A stretch of 64,000 bases of DNA from the NCBI GenBank assembly GCA_950295325.1, contig OX485803.1, forward strand, positions 75,967,554-76,031,553, given 5' to 3'. This document shows positions 1 through 9,962 of this stretch, one piece after another. The first letter of the stretch is position 1, and every line of letters starts with the position of its first letter. The position numbers and the translations under genes are program-made. Source of the DNA: Polytrichum commune (Eukaryota; Streptophyta; Polytrichopsida; Polytrichales; Polytrichaceae). Under the pieces are notes generated by a model. That model was not told the origin of the DNA. It saw only the letters and a program-made list of their open reading frames with translations, and made no database searches.

Positions 1-3000
1 CCCTTGTACTCTGATACATATGCTATATATCTATCAAATGATTTTGATGTATCTATCAGGGTATCAAGGTTGCTCACTTGCGCATACGCTTGCTGTCTTT
101 CAATCACTTTTGTTCTTCTTGGAGTCAGTACATGCATTCTGACGCTTTTGTTGTTGTTGATTCTCTGTGAAAACGTCTTCACATATTCTCCCACTCGTTT
201 GAAACGGAGGAGCGACAACGCCATGCAGGGTACGAAGATGTTGAAAAGACTCACGAGGTAAGGCTTTTGTTAGTATGTCGGCCAACTGTTGTTTGGTGGA
301 AACATAAAAGACATCAATCAGGTGTTGTTCATACTTTTCTCGGATCACATAGTATTTGGTTTCGATATGCTTGGTGCGCTTGTGATATTTGGGGTTTTTA
401 ACCAGTTGGATGGCACCCTGGTTGTCGGAATAAACAGGAGTTGGTGCAGAAGAACGAAACCCGAGGCTGTGAAGTAACCGGCGGAGCCAGATAGCCTCCT
501 TGACGGATTCCGCCATGGCTACGAACTCGGCTTCGGTTGTGGAGTCAGCCGTGCATCCTTGACGTTTGCTGCACCATGCGATGGCACCATTTGCCAGAAG
601 AAACAGGTAACCTATGCGAGATTTGCGATCATCATGATCACCAGCATAATCGGCATCACAATACCCTCGTAAGGTGAGGTCAGATGGTACACCAGAGTAC
701 GAAATACCCATGTGAAGAGTGCCGGATAGATAGCGGAAGATGCGCTTGACGGCAGTCCAATGGGATGTTCGGGGTTCACTGGTGAACTTCGCAATGCGGC
801 TGACAGCGAAAGCAATGTCGGGTCGTGTAAGAACCATAGCATACATTAAGCATCCAACTGCTTCTCGATAAGGTATGGAAGAGGGTAAGAGAGCATCATC
901 TGGTCCTTGTGAAACCTGGATAGGGTTGTGTGTGTCGGCTGGAGTCGAAACCGGTGTTGCGTTGTCGAGTTGAAAACGTTGAAGGATGTCAGAAATATAC
1001 CGGGCTTGATTGATGAGGATGTTGTGTGTGATAGGGTCACGGTGAACTTGGAAACCCACATAATAATCCATGTCTCCATGAGTCACCTTGAACATGCTTG
1101 CGAGATGCTTGATGACAACATCAAGGTCTTGTTCACTTGTAGCACAAACAATGCCATTATCGACGAAGATACCGACGATAAGGTCAACTGTTTGGAGGGA
1201 AGTGAGCCAATAGTAGACACATGAATCGGCATCACTAGTAACGAGGTTATAGAGTTTCAGGAACGCATCAAAGGTATGATTCCAGAGCCTCCCGGATTGT
1301 TTTAGACCATATAGGCTTTTGAGAAGTAAACATACATGGGAAGGATTTTTAGGATTAAGAAACCCTTCAGGCTGATGCATATATTTGCGAGTAGTGAGAT
1401 CACTATTGAGATAGGCTGTGCCGATGTCAAATTGACGCATATGCATGCGAAGAACGGATGCAATGGCGAACAGAACTCTAACCGAGTCGTGTTTGATGAC
1501 AGGGCTAAAAGTCTCTTCATAATCAATGCCATGAACTTGGTTGTAGCCTTTGGCAACGAGGCGCGCTTTGTACTTGTCGATTGCACCAGTGGAGGTATAC
1601 TTGATCTTATACACCCATTTACATTTGATAATATTGCGTCTGGGCGGAGGAGGGATTAAAATCCAAGTACGGTTTTCCATAAGTGAATCGTATTCACGTT
1701 CCATGGCAGCTTTCCAGAAAGCAGCTTGGGGTGACATTGTGGCAGCCTTGTATGTAGAAGGTTCTCGATAAGTTTCTGTTGTTTGTATCATATTAGCAAA
1801 TGAGAACTGGTTATTCTCGGGTAGAAAATTGGAGTCAGTATGAAGAGGAGATGGTTCAAAGTATAGATCAGAAATTGATCGATACTTGGGATGTACAGGT
1901 TCATCTGACGCAGGTGTAGAATGTGCCTTGAATGTCGAAGGAGCATCAAGGTCATATGGATCAGATGCGGTAGAAATAGGGGAAGAAGATGGAGAATCTG
2001 GATGTGAGGAAAGAATGGGAGGACTAATGGGAGGAGAAATAGTGGGAGGAGAGATGTCTCGTGGAGAGATGTCTCGTGGAGGAGAGTCAGTATGGCTATG
2101 ATCATTAGGAGGTAAAGACGTATTAGAATGAATAACTCCCACTGAATCACTAATGGATAAAGAAGTAATGTCATGAGGAGAATTCGCGGGTGTTGTAGAA
2201 GGAAGAGGAAGAGAAGAAGGAATAGAAACCAGAGAGGGTGAAACTGATGAGGATAAGATAGATGAATACCTGGTGGTTTCGTCAAACAACACATCAAAAC
2301 TCTCAGTAACATTGTCTGTCCGCGGGTTCCAGAATCGCCAGCCCTTGCTAGTATCGCTATACCCGACGAAGATAACCTTTATGCTCTTTGGTTGGAACTT
2401 GGTACGGAGGGATTTATCGATGAAGATATATGCAAGAGTACCGAATGTTCGATAATGGGAGACGCTTGGTTTGCGATGAAACCATAACTCATAAGGTGTT
2501 ATGAGTCCAACCTGTGTATTGATGGTGCGGTTTAGAATGTATACCGCAGTGTGAACCGCTTCTGCCCAGAGCTTGAGAGGTACGTCATGGAGATGCAGCA
2601 TGCTTCGAGCGGCTTCGCATATGGTTCGGTTGTCACATCCGACGTATCCATTTTGCTGAGGTGTGTATGCCATGCTTGTTTCCCTTGTGATTCCTTCTTG
2701 CTCTAAGAATAGATCAAATGTTGTGTTGCAGAACTCTTTGCCACGATCTGTGCGAATAGTTTTGACTCGATTTCCCGTGGTGTTAGCAATAGAGCGTATC
2801 ACTTTGGTAAAGAACCGAATAGCATCTGTCTTAGCACGGAGGAAAGCCACGAACCGATAGGAGGTACAATCGTCTTTGATGAGAATATAGTAACGTGAAC
2901 CTGCTAACGATGGTTGTGACATTATCCCGCATAAATCTGCGTGCAGAAGCTCACCAGGGACTTTAGAACATTCTTTTTGAGGATTGACAGGATAAGTCGC

Positions 3001-3110
3001 CTTGTGTTGCTTGCCGAGAGCGCAGCCACGACAAACAGGAGGTAAGATACTGCTGGGAGAGATTGAAAAATCCTGCAAACTTTACGCATCAATGTTTGCA
3101 ATTTTACACT
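1..3110 (-). mobile_element. Ty1/copia LTR retrotransposon, 5'-truncated
   Basis: The block reads on the minus strand and contains integrase, reverse transcriptase and RNase H in Copia order. Gag, protease and most of the gag-pre-integrase region are missing: similarity stops near 3.1 kb, just before a run of unrelated 11-bp tandem repeats. The 3' end of the coding region lies about 100 bp from the window edge, so the 3' LTR, if present, is outside. No LTR pair can be seen here. The sharp 5' break suggests truncation or deletion rather than a complete element. Confidence 0.85.
100..3078 (-). CDS. Copia pol polyprotein (integrase-RT-RNase H), open but with lost active-site residues
   Basis: This is an open frame of 992 codons. 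Residues about 16-19 (CRGC) are the end of the gag-pre-integrase zinc region. The integrase core follows, with catalytic Asp48 and Asp111. The expected Glu, 36 residues later inside the TPQQNG motif, is Gly147 (GGA, 2638-2640). The reverse transcriptase starts near KCKWVYKIKY and keeps the first catalytic Asp (D551 in QFDIGTAY). The YVDD box reads FVDN, with Asn641 in place of the second Asp (1156-1158). The RNase H region has DADYAG, TEAEF and SDNQ. The frame opens at a TTG, with an in-frame TAA a few codons upstream, so this is an open segment and not a true start. Copia polyproteins normally integrate a cDNA copy of their own RNA; this copy is predicted to be catalytically dead despite an unbroken frame. 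What is seen is the motifs and substitutions; loss of activity is inferred. Confidence 0.9.
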   Translation of the reverse strand: MQDFSISPSSILPPVCRGCALGKQHKATYPVNPQKECSKVPGELLHADLCGIMSQPSLAGSRYYILIKDDCTSYRFVAFLRAKTDAIRFFTKVIRSIANTTGNRVKTIRTDRGKEFCNTTFDLFLEQEGITRETSMAYTPQQNGYVGCDNRTICEAARSMLHLHDVPLKLWAEAVHTAVYILNRTINTQVGLITPYELWFHRKPSVSHYRTFGTLAYIFIDKSLRTKFQPKSIKVIFVGYSDTSKGWRFWNPRTDNVTESFDVLFDETTRYSSILSSSVSPSLVSIPSSLPLPSTTPANSPHDITSLSISDSVGVIHSNTSLPPNDHSHTDSPPRDISPRDISPPTISPPISPPILSSHPDSPSSSPISTASDPYDLDAPSTFKAHSTPASDEPVHPKYRSISDLYFEPSPLHTDSNFLPENNQFSFANMIQTTETYREPSTYKAATMSPQAAFWKAAMEREYDSLMENRTWILIPPPPRRNIIKCKWVYKIKYTSTGAIDKYKARLVAKGYNQVHGIDYEETFSPVIKHDSVRVLFAIASVLRMHMRQFDIGTAYLNSDLTTRKYMHQPEGFLNPKNPSHVCLLLKSLYGLKQSGRLWNHTFDAFLKLYNLVTSDADSCVYYWLTSLQTVDLIVGIFVDNGIVCATSEQDLDVVIKHLASMFKVTHGDMDYYVGFQVHRDPITHNILINQARYISDILQRFQLDNATPVSTPADTHNPIQVSQGPDDALLPSSIPYREAVGCLMYAMVLTRPDIAFAVSRIAKFTSEPRTSHWTAVKRIFRYLSGTLHMGISYSGVPSDLTLRGYCDADYAGDHDDRKSRIGYLFLLANGAIAWCSKRQGCTADSTTEAEFVAMAESVKEAIWLRRLLHSLGFRSSAPTPVYSDNQGAIQLVKNPKYHKRTKHIETKYYVIREKYEQHLIDVFYVSTKQQLADILTKALPRESFQHLRTLHGVVAPPFQTSGRICEDVFTENQQQQKRQNACTDSKKNKSD

Positions 3111-3133
3111 CTACGTTACCTAATTAGTAAGTC

Positions 3134-3177
3134 GTCGAGTTGCAGTCGGGTTGCAGTCGAGTTACAGTCGAGTTGCA
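3134..3177 (+). repeat. 11-bp tandem repeat, four units
   Basis: The unit GTCGAGTTGCA is repeated four times head to tail with single-base variants, immediately beyond the broken 5' end of the Copia remnant. It may mark the junction created by the truncation. Confidence 0.85.
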
Positions 3178-3890
3178 GTTTCGCCTGCTGCATCCTGGTG
3201 GTATAAAAAGAAACGGTGGCGGCGCGGGGTGATAAGAAGTTGATCGACATCCGCATCCCCCGAATGGCTGGCGAGCTTTGATATCCACTTCCCTTCCGAT
3301 TTGAGGCCAAATTACCCCTACAGTAGTGAAGTTGATTCCAGATTAGCTTTTATTATATATGGACATCCATGTGATGCCGCCTCCGCCATATCCTCCTCAA
3401 CCTGGGAGCTCCACACTGCCACCACTGTCTGCGCAGTGCACACACATCCGCCTTCCTGCGCTGCTCTTCCCGTTTTATTAGACTCGCCAACCTCGTTGGC
3501 CACTTGCGAGACTCCCGCTCCATTATCCCTCATGAGTGCGTGTTTCCATTCCCAGTTACGCGACGCACCTTACACCCTCACCCCCCCTAATGTCACCCCC
3601 TCTCTTATATCCCCCAACCCCTCAGGAACGGATCAGATGCGCTCACTTTGCATCTCCCTCCTTGTTGTCACGTTTCCCTCCCATATATCATGGTTAGGTT
3701 TTGACTGACACTAGAATAATCCACCAAAGAAGTCAAACCAAGCGTTGTCAACATTGCCATTGTTGCAATGTGGACTATGTGTTGTCTCGTAATGTCACGC
3801 GCTACACTAGTTCTCTATTAGCATGTTTCCATGTTAACACTGCAATGCATACCTCTTTAATATCATGTGCGTGATGTTAGGGAGGTTAGA
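3178..3890. other. Intergenic, no convincing gene
   Basis: A TATA-like GTATAAAAAG lies at 3201-3210 (+). A 135-codon frame at 3301-3708 follows, but it is pyrimidine-rich, shows no domain and has no visible homologue, so I do not call it a gene. I see nothing else of note. Confidence 0.4.
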
Positions 3891-4363
3891 GTGTGTAATG
3901 TCTTACTCATGAGTTCAATTTGTTACAAACGAAACTTTCATACGTTGATCGGACATTTTGAGAGAATATAATTGACTTTGCATGGTCACATATTACATGC
4001 TCGATAAATGGTTGTAGTATTGCGTAACTCCGGATAGTCACATGCACTGATTGGGATAATCAATGTAGTACTAACTTAGAAATTGCCGGAAGGGAAAAAG
4101 CAAGTACAAGATGATCAATGAACGGGGAGAACCAAGGGCTCCATTGATGATCGCAAATTACTACATGACACTGTTCGGAGTTACAAGTGCAATAACGTCT
4201 TACTGATCATGAGTTTAATTTTTAGTAGCGAGAGTTTAATAGGTCATTCACACATTATAGAACAAAAATCATTTTGCTTGGTAAAGTATTACATTCTCAA
4301 TAAATGGTTAAAGCATTGTGTAACTCATAATAGTAACATGCATTGATTGGGGAAATCAATATG
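3891..4363 (+). repeat. Degenerate direct repeat pair
   Basis: About 178 bp at 3891-4068 recur at 4187-4363 in the same orientation, roughly 296 bp apart. Shared landmarks are ACATTCTCAATAAATGGTT-like and ATGCATTGATTGGG-like blocks. The copies differ at many positions and are therefore old. The family is not recognised. Confidence 0.7.
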
Positions 4364-5108
4364 CTTTAAACCCTCCCAACAAACCAAATCATAATTGGAG
4401 CTTCTCCTTCTTTTGCTGATTTTAAATATCATAAAGTCTAGTGACCCTACCATACAAGTACAAATGTTGTATGTTTTACAGACGTCCTCCATACATGTAC
4501 ATAACTACAAGTTATAATTTGTGTAGTATAGTATAGAAAAGTTCAAATCAATACCCCTTTTTGTGCCCTCACGTGTATTTGTACACGTTATGAAAAGTGC
4601 AACTCCCGGCGCGGGGTTTGGATCTTCTATGTAAGGTAACGAGCCTTGTGTAGGCATTTTCAAAGCAAAGTGTTTTCTAAAAAAAGCTTCATAAAATGGA
4701 GATGGCATTAGCTTGCCAAAATAGGTTGTGGATATGCTCATCTTATGAAGACTTATTATATGTTTTAAAATGCATAAATGAATATGATCATATGTGTAGA
4801 TTGTGATACAACATTTCTCAATAAATTAGAAAACATGTCATTCAATTCATCAAAGATTGTTAGATGAACTTTTGTTTCTAATTATTTGTCCATCTCATGC
4901 TATAATCATCTCAGTGATGTACATACCAAATTTGAAACAACATTGTGACATGTCTAATTCCAACACAACAATCCTATGGACACCTATTTTGGGTGATATA
5001 TGGTTAGGTGTGGTTCTAAAAACATGCACCAAAAATATACATGTTTATAAAGATTGAACTACATGCTCAAAGTATGTTAGCCATCCTAGGCTTAATGGTC
5101 AACATAAT
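4364..5108. other. AT-rich spacer, no gene seen
   Basis: Only short, unsupported frames occur on both strands (for example 4505-4741 minus). I recognise no repeat, RNA gene or motif. Confidence 0.4.
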
Positions 5109-5143
5109 TGTGTGTGTGTGTGTGTGTTTGGGGGGGGGGGGGG
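5109..5143 (+). repeat. TG microsatellite joined to a 14-base G run
   Basis: A TG repeat (about nine units) ends in TTT and then 14 consecutive G. It is one of several long G runs on the plus strand of this window. Confidence 0.95.
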
Positions 5144-5324
5144 ACCTATATGACCACTTAATGCGCACAAAAATCTTCAGTTTGATAATGAATAAGATGT
5201 TCGCTTGATGTTCATGTGAGACATATGGCTACAAGAATGGTTTAAATTTGGTAATCGTCTCGCACTAATTATGTGTTTCATATCCTACAAAAGTGGGTGT
5301 AGAGAGACAAGTAAGCTAATCCGA

Positions 5325-5860
5325 ACAAGGGCTACAGATTTCGTGGTGCCTACGTAAGCTCATCCATTGTGGACATGAAAACGCGATGAATTGTATTATA
5401 GCATTTAAATTAGTGGTCTAAAGTTTTTGACTCTAGAAATAGCACCCAAGACTACAAATTAGTCTAGTGGGGTCTAGTTTGAATGGAACAACCATCAACC
5501 TTCTAAGAGACTTTTTTTAATTGAAGCCCCTTCATCTACGATAGATGAATTTACTTGGACGCCTTGAATCCCAAGCCCCAAACAAGACACATCTACTTTG
5601 GCTTGGGGTTTATGGCATCTATGTAAACTCATATGTTGCGGATAAAGGGGCTCAAGTAAAAACAAGTCCCTTACGAGATAGAGGGTTGGTTCGTTCCAAC
5701 TAAGGTCCACTAGACTAATTTGGAGTCTCTAGTGCCATTTCCGGAGTCAAATTGTATTTGAATACTTATTTTCATATTCTAAAATAGTTCGCTACAATTT
5801 CACACCTTTGCTAACGTACGAGTTTATGTAGACACCACGAACCCCTAGCCATCTAACCTT
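5325..5860. repeat. Foldback member of the dyad-unit repeat family
   Basis: The core is a long inverted repeat: arms at about 5429-5577 and 5600-5752 with a 22-base loop, closed by CCCAAGCC/GGCTTGGG at 5570-5577 and 5600-5607. The arms resemble the ~235-bp units arrayed at 53.8-55.1 kb, sharing GACTC-GAAATAGCA, AAATTAGTCTAGTGG and GTTTACAT-GACGCC landmarks. Partial units flank it at 5325-5400 and around 5820-5850. A transcript of either strand could form a hairpin of about 150 bp with many mismatches. Confidence 0.75.
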
Positions 5861-5939
5861 AGGTGTGTCCAATACCGACTATAGGTTTCATGTTCCATTT
5901 CGACAAGAATCTATAGGAGGTCGGTTGTGGATAAGGGCT

Positions 5940-6910
5940 AGGGTGAACCGACTACTACACTCGTACCCTGGTTGATGAAGGCCTCACGGATGACTCTCGA
6001 ACTTTCATCCTACTTTATGGGAAAGGGCCCCCCCTAAAAAGCTTATCTTTATGGTTTGGGAAATATAGGACCTACACAAGTTGGCATCCAAAGCCCGAAT
6101 CATATTACCTACAAGCATTGCATGAATCAACAATCAAGTTTTAGGGTTCTTCTTCCGGGCCAACTTCATATTTGCGAGCCTACTTGCATCAACTTTGTGA
6201 GTACAATTGTGGTTGTGGGTTGTCAATCTTTGGAAAGTTCCTTGTGCATGTACATGGGTGCTCCCAATCTGTAGTCAATATGTTTGCATTTGCTTCAACT
6301 TCAAGTCCTATCGTATTTTGAGTTCTTCACAACATTTGAAACATGAATTGGCAAAAATGATGTTGAGCTAATTCGAATTTCAAATTCCAATGTGAGGGTT
6401 TTGTAATGATCCAGTATTTTGAACTCTTCAATCAACACCTACACTTCACCTTATTATTGCTTACAATCAAGTTGTGACATTCAATGGGTTGTAAGTGGCT
6501 TATTAGAGGTTAAATCAAATGTGACAGTACATTGTGGATGTTTAAGCATTTTAAAACTGACCGAATCATCAAATTTTGTGGGTGTTGTTGGCGTCCTTGT
6601 TAGTAGATGAGAAACAACAAACCTTGAGCCTACATTATTTGCATTTGGTTTAGTGTTACTTTGTTGGGGTTTTGGTGGGATATCATTATTATTTGGTTCT
6701 TGTAGACTCCTTCTTTTCTTGAAGTCCGTGAGATTGATGGGCATTTGTTTTTATTTTTTAATTAGTTTTGTGAAGTGGTCAGTAAATCAAAGCCATCGTT
6801 TTCTTTATTGTGAAAGTGCGTATTGAGAGGTTTTTGGTTTATTAATTTTTTTCTTCTAAAGTTGTTGTGAAGGTGACATTTGGATGCACGGAAACAAACG
6901 ACATTGTCAA
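5940..6910 (+). repeat. Diverged ~1-kb repeat, inverted copy at 8.6-9.3 kb
   Basis: The sequence matches the reverse complement of about 8620-9310 over most of its length. Matching blocks are 5940-6258 and 6690-6910. About 430 bp at 6258-6690 are present only here. Neither edge of that extra block looks like a splice site, so it is an insertion here or a deletion in the other copy. Each copy contains the same protein-coding relic. The extra block holds no recognisable gene. Confidence 0.75.
6035..6310 (+). pseudogene. Relic of an unrecognised protein, copy 1
   Basis: Reading the frame that matches the minus-strand copy at 8.9-9.2 kb gives recognisable shared segments such as YLQALHESTIKF and YNCGCGLSIFG. 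The frame is broken by a TAG where copy 2 has a glutamine (CAG), a C-to-T type change. I do not recognise the family. It may be a captured host gene fragment or part of an uncharacterised transposable element. The conservation of reading frame between two diverged copies is the only evidence that it was once coding. Confidence 0.5.
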
Positions 6911-7847
6911 AAAATATCAGGTTGTGGAACGTGGTGTTTGTTCTTGCACACCTAGTTTCAATTTTACCACAATTTTTAACACGTGAAGCTCTTGAGAGTC
7001 AGCCGTTTGCATGTCATGATGATGACGACGATAAAGATGATTATGATGAGACTTTACTCAAATTTGAACCTTTGGAAAAATAAGATGAAGATTTTGTCAC
7101 AAATGTAGAAGTTTTTAGACAACAACACTTAATACAATTTAAACAACTCAAGAACTAGAGAGTTGAAGTAATCCATACATTATATATATATGTTATTTTT
7201 CTCTTGATATCCATGCAGACAACATCACCGCTCTCATTTCATCACATGGACTCATGATGCATCACATGCAACATTGCAATTACTAAAATACAATTTAGAT
7301 CACTTTTGTTTCACCACAATCCCTAGAACTTGAAGCTTTTGAAAAGAAATCACTTGCACATACCTCATGAATATTCAAATCTTGGTGTACAATTTGTGCA
7401 TGATTTATGAATTAGTTTTGAAAATGAAAAATGTGGGTGGCGATCGAAATAAGGGAAGCTCGAATGGAGGCTCTATATGTGGAAGGCTTCCCTTTCAATG
7501 ATCCATTGATTTTCCTACCTATATCCTAAAGACATCGTGCCCAAGCCTGCAATTTAGAATTAACAATATAAGTATCATAGCCTCTATATTTTGTGTTATA
7601 TATGAAATTACATGCAAAGTGAATTGAATTTAGCCTCAATTATTCATCTTGTTAGCAATTGTGAATGATATAGATTGTCATTTCAACTCTCAGAATTATC
7701 ATATGTAAAAAGTACGAAATTTGACTCTTGTTAATGACATTTTTATTTTAAATATAGTTTCAAGTTTGATCAAGACCAATGGTGATTAATCAACATTCAA
7801 GTACATTTGAGACTATGTAATTGCTTTGTCGGATTTTGTCATTGATT
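6911..7847. other. AT-rich spacer, no gene seen
   Basis: A 67-codon frame at 6880-7083 ends in an Asp-rich tract but has no start context or homologue. I see a short TA-rich tract near 7180 and nothing else. Confidence 0.4.
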
Positions 7848-8053
7848 GTCACGTATAGCATTAAATGTCATAAAAAAATGGTAAGATTGATGTCAATTTT
7901 TTTTGGATAGTGTCACATACAATATTAAATATCATAATAAAATGACAAGATTGATGTCAAGTTTTTTCAGATAGTATCACGTATAATATGAAATATCTAA
8001 ATTAAATGACAACGTTGATGTTACATTTTCTCAAATAGTGTCATGTATAGCAT
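7848..8053 (+). repeat. 64-bp tandem repeat, three units plus partial
   Basis: Unit starts (GTCACGTATAGCAT-like) fall at 7848, 7912, 7976 and 8040, exactly 64 bp apart. Units share TTAAATGTCAT, GACAAGATTGATGTCA and a T-rich end. Divergence between units is moderate. Confidence 0.85.
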
Positions 8054-8619
8054 ATATAACAAAAATGTTAACTAATTAAAAAAGAGGCTTAATATATTAC
8101 TTCAATTATACAAAATCCATTTACATACGTGTATTTCATTCTAATGTTGTTCTTTGGAGTGTTTAGATGGCTTTATCAACTCTTGCCAACATTGTGGAAA
8201 ATTCCAATAACCTTTGATATGCAATCTGAAACTTGTGGTCCGAAAAACATTCACAACCTAAACATATGTTCGACGCTCGGGGGGGGGGGGGGTAGTCATT
8301 GGTTGGAGTAGCAATATACGTGCGAACAAATGATAGGGTATTTTAAAAACATGAGGACTAAAAATTATAAATGGACTTAAGAGTAATATAGGATATCAAA
8401 AATAGCACTGGACATCTTTAAAGTACTATAGGGTATGGAATAATAGGTAATTTGGAATTATAAGTAATGCAAGCCATTTTTCTATTAACCCAAAGTAGAA
8501 ATTTACATAATGATAGCATGTGAAAAAAAAAAAAGAATTGAAAGTAATACCCCCCTATAAAATAGTGGTTGTTCGCACCTATATCCTTAACTTTTTAACA
8601 CACTGCCCCCCCCAAGGTT
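8054..8619. other. Spacer with 14-base G run
   Basis: No gene is visible. A run of 14 G lies at 8279-8292, and an A12 tract near 8523. The short frame over the G run is not credible. Confidence 0.5.
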
Positions 8620-8871
8620 CGACGTTGTCGTCTGTTTCCATACATCCAAACTTCACCTTCACAACAACTTCATAAAACTATTTCACAAGTCAAATACCTC
8701 TCAATAGACACCTTTACAACAATACTGTGATTTTGATTAACTAACCATTTGACAAAACTAATAAAAAAAGTAAGAGAAAATGCCAAATCTTCAAAAACAC
8801 CCACATTCTAAGTTAACTTATTTTTTTTCTTTCAAAGAAGCCAACCTAAATTGGACATTCGCATAAAGAAA

Positions 8872-9470
8872 TTAGCATTTCATCTCAATTTCACGCACAT
8901 TTTGCAAAATGCCCACCAATCTCACAAATTTCGAGAAAGGAAGGAGTCCATAGGAACCAAATAAGGATGATGCATGCACGAGGAACTCTCCAAAGATTGA
9001 CAACCCACAACCACAATTATACTCACGAAGTTGATGCAAGTAGGCTCGCAAATATGAAGTTGGCGCGGAAGAAGAACCCTGAAACTTAATCGTTGATTCA
9101 TGCAATGCTTGTAGGTAATCTAATTCAGGCTTTGGATGCCAACTCATGTAGGTCCTATATTTCCCAAGCCACAAAGATAAGCTTTTAAGGGAGAGGGGGG
9201 GGGGGGGAGACTTTCCTATAAAGTAGGATGAAAGTTTGAGAGCCATCGTGAAGCCTTCATCAACTGGGGGTATGAGTGTAATAGTTGGTTCACCCTAGCC
9301 CTGGTGGTGAGGTTAATTGTTGCATGCATGATCCAAAGTATCTTCGGCAAAAGTTGAACGATTCCATGTTGGGAATCACGGGGTGGCTTTCCGTTGGGGG
9401 TCAAGGCCTCATGGAGGAATCTCCTAACATCAAAACCCAAACGCAAGCTATATATGTAGGCAACTTGCAC
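8872..9470 (-). pseudogene. Relic of an unrecognised protein, copy 2 (in the 8.62-9.31 kb repeat copy)
   Basis: Two overlapping minus-strand frames (9216-9470 and 8872-9246) appear to be one coding sequence split by a frameshift close to a 13-base G run at 9195-9207. The upstream part contains GFDVRRFLHEALTP; the downstream part contains WHPKPELDYLQALHES, YLRAYLHQLREYNCGCG and ends REIEMKC. The downstream part matches the plus-strand relic at 6.0-6.3 kb. I recognise no domain, signal peptide or membrane segment. Length change in the homopolymer is the obvious cause of the frame break. The origin (host gene or element) is unknown. Confidence 0.5.
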
Positions 9471-9958
9471 AAAGTTTCCTAGGAATTTTTGATGGGGCGA
9501 CTATTTAATTATACGTGTCTGTTGACTGGAGACATTAAAGGCCAACAAGCTATGAATGAAGGATACATTTTCTTCTTCTTTTTGAGACAGACGGCCAGAA
9601 CATCCAACGCCAAGAAATGAAATAACCGGAAGCAGGAACACGCGCTCTCGCCGAGGGGAGGCGGGGCCCGAATGAAGCATATCTAAGTTAATTACTTGAG
9701 CGCTTGCGATGGTACCGAATATGTTGGCAAAATCAAGAAAATCGATTTCACTATTTCGATATTCATACTTACAATAATTGTGAAATAAAATAAAATAATA
9801 GTGTCATATTATATTTAAATAGAGTAGACACATATGTTTGTATAATAATCTCTATATATGTATTCAAAATATACTGGGGTACAAGATACAAAGGACACCC
9901 TTATACATGTACTCTACATTTGGAATGAGTTGTATATGATGACCTTGAATGCCGTACG
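9471..9958. other. Spacer, no gene seen
   Basis: A short GC-richer patch lies near 9640-9680. No frames, repeats or RNA genes are recognised. Confidence 0.4.
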
Positions 9959-9962
9959 TTAA

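Noticed and set aside
1788-2312. 174-codon minus-strand frame rich in Leu
   Set aside because: Frame-shifted shadow of the Copia linker region between integrase and reverse transcriptase.
3301-3708. 135-codon frame downstream of a TATA-like box
   Set aside because: Low-complexity pyrimidine-rich text, no domain, no second copy; not enough to call a gene.
7848-8053. CRISPR-like array
   Set aside because: Units are contiguous and diverged, without spacers; the surroundings are eukaryotic.
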